NCBI GenBank assembly: GCA_017163975.1
Contig: JAFFSR010000008.1
Span: forward strand, 1,063,501-1,127,500
Direction: 5' to 3'
Length of the DNA stretch: 64,000 nt
Source of the DNA: Anastatus disparis
Lineage: Eukaryota; Arthropoda; Insecta; Hymenoptera; Eupelmidae
The stretch's first letter is position 1; the number at the start of each line of letters is the position of its first letter. The notes under the pieces were generated by a model. That model saw only the letters and a program-made list of their open reading frames with translations, was not told the DNA's origin and did not search any database. A program made the translations under genes and the position numbers. Positions 24,022 through 36,961 of the stretch are shown here, in pieces.

Positions 24022-24570
24022 TCCTAGCTATAGCAAACTTTTTTTATAAATATTTGTTAATAATATTTGAGTTGATTATGTGTAGGCCTGTTATTCTTAA
24101 GGACCAAATGTCTTAATATTCGGGGCTTTGCACCGGGTTAATAGGAGAAGGATGTGGGATCTTGGATTGGCTCTTTATTGATTAATTAAATCCAATAAAT
24201 TCACAATCTAAAATACTACAATAATCTAGCGCTTAACAAAAAATCACTTGCTTGTAGCACGCGTTAGGCCATTCGCCACTTGTGCTACGAGCAAGCGTGT
24301 CTCAATGCTGAGAGAGCTAATCCAAGAGTAAAGAGAGTCACAAGCTCCTCGCACTGCTTGCATCAGCTCTCCCAGGTCTCTCTCTCACTCTGTTAACTTA
24401 GTAGAAGAGAGGGAGTGCCACCGTGTACTATCAGCGGTACTTACACATGCAAGTGCGTGTACATACATACGCGCACTTGCATGTTCAACCACTTTGGTCT
24501 GTTTTGGTGTTTGCGCGCGCAGTTTTTAGTATCGTACGGTTTCAGGGTCGTACATACTCGGGCGCTCACA
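24022..24570 (-). repeat. LTR copy of gypsy-2 (3' LTR), uninterrupted
   Basis: 549 bp matching 52907-54120 once a 664-bp insertion there and its duplicated TTA are removed (547 bp). Read on the minus strand it begins TGTGAGCGCCCGAGTATGTA, the TG expected of an LTR, and contains AATAAAGAGCC. The two copies begin and end at the same points. The small ORF at 24423-24707 is not a gene. Identification as an LTR is inferred from the paired copies and the TG start. Confidence 0.65.
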
Positions 24571-26244
24571 TTCGCGACTTAACGAAGCTGCGCGCACAAA
24601 CACTACACTTATGCACTACCCTGGTGATTGAGGATTGCCCCCCAAAAATAAAATACGATTTTTATTTTATTCTGCACAATGAAACCAAATTATATTCTTT
24701 TATATAATGACAAATTAATAACGTAATAATATACAGAATTTTTATTCACATAAACTAAAAACGTCTTCTTTTTTCTTTTTTATTTAAGAACGATTAAACT
24801 GAAAAAATGTATATTTATTTCTAACGTGAAAACATTTATTTCACCTGAATTGTTTTTTGTTCCTTTTGTTCTTTTTTTATATTAATCTAAACCAAAATGT
24901 ATTTTTTTTTCAAACTATAATTTTACACACACTTAATTTTTTTTTGTTTGCATTACGCAGTTTTTTGCTTTTTCTCAAGTTTTCCATTTTTATTTTAACT
25001 AAACTCTAATTTTTCTTTTTTCATTTTAAAATTTAAAAATATATTCTTTTTAATTTAAATTGTTTTCATAATATTAACTTCAAATTTCTTTTTTTTTGAC
25101 ACTTTTTACTAATTTAACATTTTATTTTTTACTATTAATCAACTCAAACACTTTTCTTTTTTTTTTTTTTTAACAACTTGAGTTTGGCAAGATAAACAGA
25201 ATTTTTTTTTTTATATAATTAAACATGTCTCTACATGTATCAACGCCTTTTTGCGATTTTTCATGTTCTTGTAGCCTCTATCCTGCATAAAATATTTTTA
25301 TTTTTCCTCGGCCCCTCTCTGACTCGAATTCCTCAATAAATTTTTCTTCTTCTTTTTCATTTTTAATTTTTTTTTTGAATTTTTTCTTAAACTTTTCTCC
25401 CAGTTTACGCAAGCCAGGTTAAGTGTCGTTTTATCGACTTTGAAGTTGTTGACGAAATAATAGTATCACGGTTCCGCGAAATCCATTGGATGAGGTTAAA
25501 TAAATTTGGATGTGCTTGGGCAAATTACATTGCCCAAGTTTCTACTCCTCATCGTTGGATCTTTGTCCCAATCACAAGTAAGTATTTTATTCTTCCTACT
25601 ATTGTGTGCAAAGTTCGAGTTTGCGCCTGCGCTTGTGTTCGCAAAGTCTTTTACTCTCGCACGCTCAGCTGACCTGCGGGAATGAGATCGTGCGCGCAAT
25701 TTCTGCGTTCACATATAATAACACTTTCTTTCGTGTTGTGTCGAACTTTGCGCAGCTGAGTAGGAAAAATAGTATACAATACTCGTGCGCACAGAGGTCA
25801 TCCCGCAATGCACTATTTTATTTTTCTTCATTGACTAACGAACTAACGTGCTTGACGCTAAAGTACGTCATGGTTTGAGCACTGGAATTTCGGTAGCACA
25901 TTGTCATTTTAATCACTTTGTGAAACTCTTTCTTCCTTTAGGTTTCGATGTGCCTTGCACGGTCCTTCAGCAAAGAATGAACAATACCCTCAAATATTTT
26001 TTCTACATTTTTTCATAATTTTTAACTATTTATGTGTATGTGTGTATATGTATATGTGTTCCACTTGACATAGTACATATTTAGTTTTTACTTTTGACCT
26101 TTAATATACTATTAGTGTAAGTACGCACACTACAGCGTACACATTTTGCGATATAGCTGTTATGCATATGTTATTTTTCTATCTTTTCTGCATTCCTTTG
26201 CTTTTAATATTTTTTCTTCATTTTAAAATAATTTTTCAACTGAA
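24571..26244. other. T-rich stretch and a less AT-rich island, unassigned
   Basis: 24640-25300 is a low-complexity T-rich sequence with no coding. 25430-25970 is less AT-rich (GCGCCTGCGCTTGTG, CTCAGCTGACCTGCGG) and has a GTAAGT-type splice-donor match near 25577. I cannot assign it: it could be an envelope or 3' untranslated part of gypsy-2 or another inserted LTR. A 60-codon and a 90-codon ORF here have no recognisable product. Confidence 0.4.
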
Positions 26245-26560
26245 ATACTTTTAGAACTGTTTAAAGTGTTCTATATGGGACTTTTCACGCTTATATTTTT
26301 TATAATTACAATAAATTAAATTTATTATTTTTATTTATTTCAATCATTAGCCTCGCAGAACGGTTTAAGGTGTTCTATATGGAACTTTCCACGTTCTACG
26401 TTTTCATATCATTTAATAGATATGTGTCTAGGGCGATGATTTTTTTTATTATATACGGGCCTTCGAATATTTCAAAAAATTTAGCGATTTTGTCGTCTTC
26501 TGCATTTGAAACGTTTAGTGATTTTAATAAAGCTTTATCATCTTATATTATATTAAAGTG
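26245..26560 (-). pseudogene. Ty3/gypsy integrase C-terminal tail fragment
   Basis: The minus-strand reading gives a tail typical of insect gypsy integrases: DDKALLKSLNVSNAEDDKIA, KFFEIFEGPYI, IALDTYLLND, then, after a stop, the remains of the 'HVEHLK' end (ESSI, NTLNRSARL). One TAA near 26548 and another near 26405 break it. It would fit just downstream of the integrase core that ends at 45227 on the same strand, whose last codons (HYQFNIN) overlap in sequence with FHFNII here. It may be the same element split by a large insertion, or a separate old fragment of the same family. Confidence 0.65.
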
Positions 26561-26589
26561 AAACCTTTTTTTTTCTCCGTTTCTCCGGT

Positions 26590-26660
26590 TCTCCGGTTCT
26601 CCGCATTTTTTGAATGTGTCTTTCTTGGGCATTATAATTTTCTTGGGCCTGTTACGTCAC
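26590..26660 (+). repeat. Short outlier of the TTGGGCC minisatellite
   Basis: CTCCGGTTCTCCGGTTCTCC followed by TTGGGCATTATAATTTTCTT and GGGCCTG. This is similar to the array at 27530-28130. Confidence 0.5.
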
Positions 26661-27529
26661 GACGTATCTTTTAATTTCTTTCATTTATAATTTTAAAGTA
26701 TCTTTTCACGTCATGAACTAATTAAAGCAGTTATTGAACAATAAAGGAATTTGACAAGCTAAACAGAAAAAGCGAAACAGTAAAGAAACTCGAAGTTTAA
26801 TATTGGTCGATAAAACTCTTTAGTAAGCAAAATTATAAAATTAAGTAGTTCAAATCAACAACGAGTATTACGAAATTACCAAGCGAATTCTAAAATCTTT
26901 AAGAAAACATATTATTAAAATATAAGAAAATTTATAAATAAAATCGGATAAATCTCATAAACAAAATGAGTATAAAAACCAAATGAAACAAATGATATTC
27001 GGAATATTACCCCGGGTGTCTTATTGGTAATACGTTTACACTGCCCGTCAAGTTCATATTTCAAAGCAATTGCCATTATTAAATATACACATATCAATTA
27101 TTAAAATATATACGCGCATAAAAATCAATTATATTAAAAGTGTTAAAAAATATCAATAAACCTCGAGGATCTATTACATATTGTGCCTATTCATTTGTCC
27201 GCCCATACCTAGCACCAATCTACTGAGAAATACTACAAGGTAAGAATATATAATTATTTAATAAAATCTTTATTTTCAACAATCAAGTTTATCCTTTAAT
27301 ACTATTCAATCGTGAGAGCGATTTTGTTCAATTAAATATTGGTGGAGTTTTTCCACCACTAGATTCATACATCTCTATCTTTATACATTTTATAAATAAA
27401 TTCAATATTTTAAACATACATAATTTATACATATATTTAATGCAATTAATTAATATAATTGAATAACATATACACTTTTATTTATTTACACACTTTTATT
27501 TAGTCCTGGTGCAAGCCAGGACTTAACAG
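26661..27529. other. AT-rich stretch, nothing firm
   Basis: No gene recognised. A small perfect hairpin, AGTCCTGG..CCAGGACT, lies at 27502-27523, next to the start of the minisatellite. The reverse ORF at 26915-27097 is not convincing. Confidence 0.4.
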
Positions 27530-28130
27530 GCCTTGTAATTTTTTGGACTCAATATTTTTTTGGGCCTAATATTTTTTTGGACTCAATATTTTTTTGGGCC
27601 GAATATTTTTTTGGTCTCTATATTTTTTGGGCCTTATATTTTCTTGAGCCCTAATTTTTTTTGGGCCCAATATTTTTTCGGTCTCTATATTTTTTGGGCC
27701 TTAATTTTTTTTGGGCCTTATATTTTATCGAGCCTAATACTTTCTTGGGCCTTATATTTTTTTGGGCATTATAATTTTTTTGGACTCAATATTTTTTTGG
27801 GCCCAATATTTTTTTGGTCTCTATATTTTTTGGGCCTTATATTTTCCTAAGCCCTAATTTTTTTTGGGCCCAATATTTTTTCGGTCTCTATATTTTTTGG
27901 GCCTTAATTTTTTTGGGCCTTATATTTTATCGAGCCTAATACTTTCTTGGGCCTTATATTTTTTGGGCATTATAATTTTTTCGACTTGATATTTTTTTGC
28001 TCCCAATATTTTTTCGGTCTCTATATTCTTTGGGCCTTATATTTTCTTGGGCCTAACACTTTCTTTGGCTTTATATTTTTTGGGCCTCATATTTTCTTGG
28101 GCTTTATATTTTTTTGATTCCTACATTTTT
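27530..28130 (+). repeat. Higher-order minisatellite of TTTTTTGGGCC(T/C)ATATT units
   Basis: Basic units of about 20-24 bp (TTTTTTGGGCCTTATATT and variants with GGACTCAA, GGTCTCTA, GAGCCTAA) are ordered into a super-unit of about 200 bp. The series beginning TTGGACTCAATATT near 27578 repeats from about 27780 in the same variant order. The Phe/Gly/Trp-rich ORF at 27560-27850 is a product of the repeat. Confidence 0.85.
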
Positions 28131-28299
28131 TTGGTCAATATGTTTTCTAACGTAGCTTTTCATCCAAGCTTGTATACTTTTACATTGGATTCTTCAGTGG
28201 AGCGTATTTTTATAATGTTTTATACAGGCTCTGCTCCAGAAGCTATAATATTTTTTTTCAATTCAAATGCAATGTTTTAACGTCTTATTCTTACACTAG

Positions 28300-28495
28300 A
28301 CATTGCAAATCTAATAGCGCATCTCCATATGCAGCCGATTCTACAGCGCATCCCTATTTGCAGCCCATTCAACAGCGCATTCCCTAATGTAGTCGATTTC
28401 ATAGCGTATCCTCGTATGCAGCTGATTCAACAGCACGTTTCCTTATGTAGCCGATTTAATAGCGCGTCCTGTATACAGCTGATTCAACATCATAT
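28300..28495 (+). repeat. About 30-35-bp minisatellite
   Basis: Six imperfect copies of AGCGCATCCCTATATGCAGC followed by CGATTCAAC, drifting in sequence. It lies just beyond the 3' end of the Helitron coding region and could belong to the element's 3' part. Confidence 0.75.
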
Positions 28496-28619
28496 TAAAC
28501 TATTTTGAAAGCATCAGTTGATATTTATTTTTATTAAATATCATATATTTTATTACATTTCGAGTTCAACTATTAACACAATCTTAAACATATATATTAA
28601 ATACATATTGACATATTCT

Positions 28620-31600
28620 TTATAATATCTCTTTATAAACAATGTTTTTTGTATATATTGTGTTCTGATCATTTTTGTTTTCTCCGTTGACAATAGCGTA
28701 GTCACCTAAAAATAATTTTAAATTGTTTTTAAATTTCGTCCTTGAAAGAGCAACATATAATTGCCCATGACTGAAAACTGGTGACGGCAAATAAACACCA
28801 ACTTTTTCATAAGATTGTCCTTGTGATTTGTTAATAGTCATTGTAAATCCTAATCTAATAGAAAACTGTTTTCGTTGCATATTGAATGGAATTTCTTCCG
28901 TAGATGGAGATAAATTTATTCTTGGAATGAAAACTTACTTACCTTTGTTTTAACCAGTTGCTAATTCCGCTTGAATGGAATATTCAAGCATTTTTTTTAC
29001 TATTAACCTTTTTCCATTACAAAGTCCCTTATTGACATTTAAATTTCTTAAAAGTATAATGATAGCCCCTACTTTTAAATGTAATTCATGTGGTAGAAGT
29101 TCATTAGGAGTTAACTTATTTAAAAATTCTGTAGGTAACATAATATCTAAATTTTCTTTGTTATCATCTTCAGCAGTATCAATACTCAAATATTCAACAT
29201 GGTTTCCTTCCATTAAATTCAAAACATTAATATTGATTTCAGTTACATCATTATTTTTAGGAGCCAAAATAACTTTTTTCGTTATATTCGTATTGTCTAT
29301 TTTTATTGTTTTTCCGAATATTTTTTCGACAAGATTTTCTTTAATGATAAAATTATCTGGTATAGCAGTTACTTCATTATCATCTTGAAAAACATCGCGG
29401 CGTTTTCCTTCTCCGATATCTAATAACCATTGTTTAAAATTATTATCATTATCCGAAACTCGCAGATTTTCATTTGACTTTATTTGCTTAAAATTTGGCC
29501 ATAATAAACTAAATTTAACTGAATTTTCAATAATGTTCATACGGCTATCATGTCGTACAATTGGTAATGTTTACCTGGAATCTCCTGATATAATTACAGT
29601 TTTACCACCGAAGGGTTGGTTTGCATTGTATAAATCTTGAAAAAGACGATCAACCGCTTCAAAAGCCAATTTTGAAGTCATCATGGATATTTCATCCCAA
29701 ATAATTATTTGTGTTTCCTTTAATTGTTTGCCTTCTGCAGAATTCGGCTTAACATTACAAGTTGTACAATTTGTTATATTTAACGGTAGTTCAAATGTTG
29801 TATGCACGGTACTTCCATCGACTAATGAATTCGCTGCTATACCTGTCAAAGCTACACATAAATAATGTATGGTATGATATTTAAAATAAGCCATTAAAAC
29901 GTTAAGTAAATAACTTTTTCCACTTCCGCCCAGTCCATCTATAAAAATATATTTTTCTTTACTTTGGTTGTTTCAACTTTTTGGTGTAGAGTCGAATATT
30001 TGCCTTTGTTTATTATTTAAAGAATTTATTTTCATTTCTAATTCATTAACAATATAATTATTATGATTTAAAATTGTTTCATTATTATCTTCTTTTATAA
30101 ATGTGCTTATGTTAGGTAAATTAAAATCGTTTAACGAAAATCCATTGACTTGTAAATTATTTTTAATAACATTCAATGCAAGATTTTCACCTACATTTTT
30201 TTCGTATTTAGGGTGATAAAATTTATCTTTATATTTTTCATATAAATCTCGTGCACTTATAGGATTATGAAAAACGCAAATAAAAGCAAATAATTTACAA
30301 AGAGCATAAGGGAATTCTGTTGAAGATGCTTCTTCCAAGCATCTATCATATTCTTTATCTTTATTAATTAATTGTTTTGCCTTAGCTGCCTCATGAAACG
30401 AATTGTACATCACATCATCAACAGTACGCGAAGCTTCAAAAGACGTGGCTCCTTCAACATGTAATAGTAATAACCTAATAAAATAACGTTCTCTATCTTT
30501 CGGACTTACTAAGTACATTCTACTGAGTATTGGTTTTCTTTTTTTTTTTCTTTTATTCCACTTTTTCAGTTTTTCATCAAATGTAAAAAAATTTGGTATT
30601 TCTGAATATAAGTAATTTCGTGCTTCGAAATCTTCTCTATTCGATTCAAAATATGCTCTTAATGTTGTTCCAACATTTTTTGCATGATCATTTCTTCTTT
30701 TCCTTCTTTAAAAAATACGTTTTGTTGATTCTCTTCATGAACGCTTAGACGTTTTATAGTATGTGGAATAACATGTAAAGGATATTCTAATAATCTGAGC
30801 ATTGCTTCAGGTGGACATAAATATCGTGTATTAATGTATTGTTTGATTTCGTCATATTCATATTCAACATTTTCACTATTGTCATTTTCAAAAGTGTCTT
30901 AATTTTCTGATCTAAAATCAACATTTACTTGATGTATTTCAATGCATGCACAATCATGACCTTCATAACAGTATTTGAATAAATATTTAATGCATTGTAC
31001 AGTGGAACAAACTTCTACGTTTATGTGTGCATTAAATTTCAATAATAAGTAAGGATTATAAGGAACAACGAATCCATTATCTGCAATTCTTTCTGTAAAT
31101 TTATTTTTAAAAATAATTTCGACGCCATCATTTTTGCGTTTGTATAGTGGATACCTATTTGATTTAAATCTTGTTGTATTATTAAATTTTTTTGGAAAAT
31201 TGTTCGTACATTGTTTCGTATTTTTATTCATACACGGACAATTTATATTTTGCATACCACAGGGACCGTGTATCATAAATTGTTTAACAATACTATATAA
31301 TTTTGGATAAATATCTCTATTTGGGATATCTGCACTTATTATTTTATCAACTTTTTCGGGAATGTCAAATTTATCATTCTTATCTAAGAATAACAACATA
31401 TGCATATGTGGTAATCCTCGTTTTTGAAATTCAATTACATTACTATATGCAATACATTTTTCTAATATTCCCTTTTTTATTACTAAATTTTTGAATTCTT
31501 CTACTTTTTGATAAAATACTTTTGTTATAATATCTGGTCTATCTATTGCATTTTTATAAATTTCCAAGTTTTCAGTTATTTCTTTCCAATGTGGGTCACA

Positions 31601-32714
31601 GGTCATAGTTACAAAAAGGTCAGGTTTACCATGATAATTTACAAGTGTTATTGAATCAATGTAATTTCGTTTTAAAAATCGTGGACTTCCTGTGAAGTTT
31701 GTTAGTAATTATACCATTTTTCCAATTTTTGAATAATCTAATTCTTTTTTGTTATGTAAATAGTCCATAACACCTTTGTAACAATCACTTCTTAATACGG
31801 ACAATAGGCATAGTAACAGCTTTCAGAAGACAATTGATTTTTGCACATCGTTGTAGTTCTTCTTCTCCTGCTTCATGCATCATTTTATAGGCTTTAGCAT
31901 GAGGGTTAATATCTCTCATTAAGTTATCTAAATGTTTTAATAATGTTAAGTTTGTATTAAACTTATGTCGTTCAATCGTTGCCATTTCATTATCTAAAAT
32001 ATATAATTGTCCATATTTAAGTGCTTCATCTTTATTAGGATGTAATGCATATACATTATGGTAAATTTGTCCACATATTCTAATAACTTGTGGTCCTTTA
32101 CTCGGCAATGTATCAAAATTGGGATCAAAACTTGCGAATGCTAAAGCATTATTGTACAACCTAACATTTCGTCGAAGATCAATAGTTTCTTCCGTAAATT
32201 CAGTTGCTCAAAACATTAATCGTTCTGGGTAAGGTGGATTTTCTAACAATTCTACTTTACCTTTATGACAACAATTGGAGAAATCGTTAATTTTGGTATG
32301 TTAAAAAGCAAAATGTTGCGCATCACAATAAACACATGTATTCGTCATGGAACCAATGTAATTTTCAGATATGAGATTTTCATCGAAATATATATTTGCC
32401 ATACAACCAATCAGTTTCAAATTAATTTTTTCAGTTAATATTTTTTCATTTAATTTCTTTAATTTTTTTTTACTTTGCCCTTTATTGTTTCATCAATAAC
32501 TTCGTTTAATGCAATATTATGATTGTTATTATGATTATTATTATTCTAATTTTCACTATAATTATTATTATCTTCAATTTTTAATCGTTTACACTTAACA
32601 TTTTCTAATTTTTCTTCATATTTTTTTGGTTGTTTTTCTTTAATTTTCATATAAGCTTCTTTCTTACGTAAAGCCTCATTCGCACGTATTTGTTCAAATT
32701 TATCAGTACTCATT
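28620..32714 (-). pseudogene. RepHel: Helitron replication initiator and helicase
   Basis: One protein of about 1360 codons, now in several frames. It begins near 32714 (MSTDKFEQIRANEALRKKEA). The N-terminal zinc-finger region follows at 32360-32160 (CVYCDAQHF, then NCCHKGKVELLENPPYP). Next is YNNALAFASFD (32159-31785). The Rep part runs to 30902: GSPRFLKRNYIDSITLVNYH, VTMTCDPHWKEI, and the HUH motif GLPHMHMLLFL near 31395. The Tyr-rich motif YLFKYCYEGHD lies near 30965. A stop at 30899 and frame changes near 30720 and 30530 follow. The helicase part has RERYFIRLLLLHVEGATSFE, a Walker A (GLGGSGKS) near 29930, IIIWDEISMMTSKL (Walker B) near 29700, TVIISGD near 29590, and the last motif [17 protein letters not shown] with [11 protein letters not shown]. 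Stops and frameshifts make it inactive. Confidence 0.85.
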
Positions 32715-32731
32715 GTTTCCTTGAATTGCCA

Positions 32732-33115
<384 letters not shown>

Positions 33116-33125
33116 GATAGGAAAT

Positions 33126-33635
33126 AAAAATTTTTTAACAAAAACAAACAATTTAAAAAATTTTTAATAAATAAAAACCGACTTTAAAAGTATCGAATAA
33201 AAACAAAATTCTTTACAAAAAATAAGATTTTAAAAACATTGCACTGAAAAATGACAAATAAAAAATTTTTAACAAAAAAAAAACCGACTTCAAAAAATGC
33301 ACTGAAAAGTAACAAATAATTTATTATCTTTAGAAATCATACGAATAATTGGTAAAATACAATTTTAGAAGTCATTGTCTAATTCTAAATCTGTGGTGCG
33401 TAAGCAGAACGTCTTAGTCCATTTTTTCAAAAATACGTTCACATTCATTGTTCAAAAATAACGTTTACATTTATTGTTAAAAAATAACGTTTACATTCAT
33501 TGAGGAATTAGACGCCGACTTCTAAAATTGTATTTTACCAATTATTTGTATGATTTCTAAAGATAATAAATTATTTGTTACTTTTCAGTGCATTTTTTGA
33601 AGTCGGTTTTTTTTTTGTTTAAAATTTTTTTCATC
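33126..33635. repeat. Foldback element, family A copy 3
   Basis: The end AAACCGACTTCAAAAAATGC near 33281 is answered by GCATTTTTTGAAGTCGG near 33590. The inner arms AATTGGTAAAATACAATTTT and AAAATTGTATTTTACCAATT are perfect mirror copies (33346-33366 and 33520-33545). The loop has three copies of an AACGTTTACATTTATTG-like unit. The left end shows extra partial copies of the terminus (33126-33260). Confidence 0.85.
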
Positions 33636-33689
33636 TATTTCTTTTGATTATTTTTTTTCTTCATTTAATTTAATCTCAACTGCCCCAAT

Positions 33690-34550
33690 TTTATATTCGT
33701 TATAATTCAAGTGGATGTCATCGATTCCTATTATATCATTATCTGGTTTTTAAAAATTTCTATCTAAAATGTCATTGTCAATTTCCATCAAAATTGTTTC
33801 ATGATTCAAATTCTTTTGTTTACGATACGTTTCCATGATCTCTTTTTGTTCTGAGGATAAATGCATTTGTGAGTTTTTTTTATAATATTTCGAGCTCGGC
33901 CAAATTTTAAATTAAATGGTATTTGATTAAGACTTTGCTCATGACGAAAACTTCTTTTTATCATATCCGGTGGATTATCGTAATTAATTTTTGCATTATT
34001 ATAATTTTGTAAAACTGAAAATATTTTTATTTTTTGCGTTTTAAAAATTCTTTATAAACGTAATCGCATTTGAGAAACATTATATCTTAAACAACATGGA
34101 CCTAAATTATAAAGTACTGCAACAGCGAAAACCATTGCAAAAACGCTACAATCATAATTATTCGTTTGTGATTGTACTGTTTCGAATACTGTGCTTAATT
34201 CTGATTTGTTTGGAAATAATTTGTTTATATAAATCTTATACTCATCTTGTAAATATATAAGATTCAAACTGTCTATATATATGAATTAACTTATTATTAT
34301 AATACACACGAATCCGGTGACTCTTTTCTAAATTTTCGGTGAATAATAACTGTATAAATTCTCCATCAATCAGTACTGAATTAACATATTGTGGTCTCTG
34401 AATTAAAGAAGTCAATTGCATGTCGAATGAGGTGCACTGGTTTGAAATGTTATTAAATTCTAATATATGAATATCAGTTAACATGAAAGCAATCCCACTA
34501 TACAATCCCTGTCTTTTAACAATCAATTTATCTTCCTCAGTCAAAACCAT
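33690..34550 (-). pseudogene. Ulp1-like (C48) cysteine protease upstream of RepHel
   Basis: Ulp1-type peptidases cut SUMO-like modifiers. The first piece (34550-34245) holds MLTDIHILEFNNIS, VLIDGEFIQLLFTENLEKSH (His of the triad) and ends in HIY. A frameshift near 34270 moves the reading to a frame with an IDSLN segment (the triad Asp) and then DEYKIYINKLFPNKSELS. The second piece (34267-34055) has FETVQSQTNNYDCSVFAMVF, the Gln and Cys region (usual form Q..N..DCGxF, here DCS). It continues as LGPCCLRYNVSQM. Coding-like sequence goes on to about 33690 (NPPDMIKRSFRHEQSLNQIP, NLKFGRARNIIKKTHKC). It has the same strand and order as the Helitron; it could instead belong to another element now fused to it. 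Clearly broken. Confidence 0.7.
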
Positions 34551-34790
34551 TATTGAAAATGAAAATTCTCTTAAGAATTTTCATTCATTTTTAATGAACT
34601 TTTTCCAAAGATATTCACAAAAGAATTGCTTTTATATTAACTGTTTTAATTTACTGCCTTTTTACTTTAAAAGCTGAAAAACTAAAGAAATTATGAAAAA
34701 TGCTATGAATTAATTGTTATATGATAAATAAATAATAATGAAATTTGTAAAAATAATATTATGATAAAAAATGATTATTTTCGGCAATTA

Positions 34791-35671
34791 TTTATATATA
34801 AAAAATTTTCAAAAATTGATTTTAATTTATTCAAATCAGATCCTACATATTTTTTTACATCAGAAATCAATGTAGCGTTCAATTTTATATAGGAATATAG
34901 TATTGCACTCGAGGTAAAAAAAATATACAATTTCATCGGAAGGTCATATCGGGAAATAATAGTCATTTCTCAAATTACTCATTGATCAATGTTGATTAGT
35001 GAGAAAATGAAGATACTGATAGATAACTCGAGTTACTGAATTTAAATCTGATGTCTGCTCAACCCTACAAGATCTGTATGAAAGTCATTTGAAGGTCAAA
35101 TCGCGAATATCTTTTATTATTTGATAACATTAGGACACCTTCAAGTTTTGCGTGTCGCTGAATCCGAAACCGGAGTCTGTTGGAGTGTCAAACGACGTAA
35201 TTACGTAAAAATTAATCAAATATTGACTAAAAGAAAATTTTTGTCTTCCAAGAAAACGCAGTTTAAAATGAATTTTTCTGTAATTACGTCGTTGGACACT
35301 CCAACAGGTCTCGGATTTGGATCCAGCATCACGTAAAACTTATAGGTGTCTTAATCTTATCAAATTTGACCTTCAAATGACCTTGATGGAGACTGGTAGG
35401 GTTAAGCGGATATCAGATTTGGATTCAGTGACTCGAGTTACCTATCAGTATCTTCATTTTCTTACTAATCAACGTTTATCAATGATTAATTCGAGAAATA
35501 ACTATTGTATCGCGATATGACCTTCAGATGATATTGTAAAATTTTTTTACCTTGAGTGCAATACTATATTCTCATGTAAAATCGAACGCTAAATTGATTT
35601 CTGATATAAAAGATATGTGGAATCAGATTTGAATAAATTAAAATTAATTTTTGAAAATTTTTTATAAAATT
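34791..35671. repeat. Foldback element, about 880 bp
   Basis: The arms meet near 35245. ATTTTCAAAAATTGATTTTA near 34805 pairs with the complement near 35640-35660. CTGTTGGAGTGTCAAACGAC near 35176 pairs with GTCGTTGGACACTCCAACAG near 35287. The middle has ACGTAATTACGT-type symmetry. The ORFs at 35121-35336 and 35317-35520 arise from the arms. Confidence 0.85.
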
Positions 35672-35852
35672 TCTAGGTTTGAGTCGCCATATTAAGGCCA
35701 CCATTTTGGATTTTTCAAAATCGCCACATTGCAAAAGAAAGTAGAGTGTAAGACGAAAATTTCGAGCCCATGCACGACTTTTTTAGTGATCTACAATTTT
35801 GGACAGAGCCATTATCCGTTTGACGTGGATTGACTCATATATATATATATAT

Positions 35853-36836
35853 GGGACATTTTACACCAACTGGAAGAGCAAAAAAATAAAAATTGCTAAA
35901 ACTCTGAGAATATATTCTGTCTAGTACTCAAAATGTGTAAAAAAATATTCAAGGATTTAGATTTGAAGGATCAAGAGCCATAGATTCTTGAAATTTGGAA
36001 ATTTTCAAAATTAAAAAAGTACCAACTTTATGATTTTTTTTCTGAAAATCTTGATGTTTTAGAGAAAAATTCATGAGAATTCTTCTTGTTCTAGATAAAG
36101 AGGAGAGTTAGCATTATTTTTTACAGAGCTAAATATTGAAGTTTTCTATTGGTTCTTACATGTATTACATGGTAATTGAAATTACTCATTGTCTGCTACT
36201 TCACAAATTGCTTTTCGAGGGCTTATTACCTTCTATTTTTTATCAACTTAAAAATAAATTTTTGACTGTGTAAGAAAGAGCCACCAATAAGGAGTTATAA
36301 TAGTTTAAAATATATATTTTCATGTCTAATTTATTTTCAATATAAAAATTAATCATACATGATAATATATATTTTAAACTGTTTTAACTCCTTATTGATG
36401 GCTCTGACTTACATGATCGAAAATTCATTTCAAAGTTCAAGTGAAATAGAGGAAAATGAGCTCGCGAAAAGAAATTTCTGAAATGGGGAGCAATGAGTAA
36501 TTTCAATTACCATGTAATACATATAAGAACCAATAGAAAACTTCAAAATTCAGGTCTGTAAAGAATCATGCTAACTCTGCTTTTCATTAACAACAAGAAG
36601 TATTCTCATGAATTTCTTTCTAAAATATTAGGATTTTTAGGAAACAAAATGATCAAGTTGGAACTTTTCCAAAAATTTTGAAAAATTTCCAACTTTCAAG
36701 AATCTATGGCTCTTGATCCTTCCAATCTAAATCCTTGAAAATTTTTTTACACATTTTGAGTAACAGGCAGGATATATTCCCAGAGTTTCAGAGATTTTTA
36801 TTTTTCTGCTCTTCCAGTTGATTTGAAATGTTCCAA
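35853..36836. repeat. Foldback element, about 985 bp, in a TATA tract
   Basis: The ends are GGGACATTTTACACCAACTG on the left and CAGTTGATTTGAAATGTTCC on the right. The arms carry AAGGATCAAGAGCCATAGAT and its complement, and the inner arms ACCATGTAATACATATAAGA and its complement, meeting near 36330. TA repeats flank both sides, consistent with TA-targeted insertion. No coding. Confidence 0.85.
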
Positions 36837-36849
36837 TATATATATACCG

Positions 36850-36961
<112 letters not shown>

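Noticed and set aside
27195..27225. Primer-binding site (TGGTGCTAGGTATGGGCGG on the minus strand)
   Set aside because: Starts with TGG after a possible LTR end, but I could not match it to a tRNA 3' end or find a partner LTR.
27560..28280. Hydrophobic Phe/Gly-rich ORFs that resemble membrane proteins
   Set aside because: They follow the TTTTTTGGGCC minisatellite period; apparent hydrophobicity is due to T-rich codons.
28975..29388. 137-codon plus-strand ORF
   Set aside because: Antisense shadow of the Helitron helicase.
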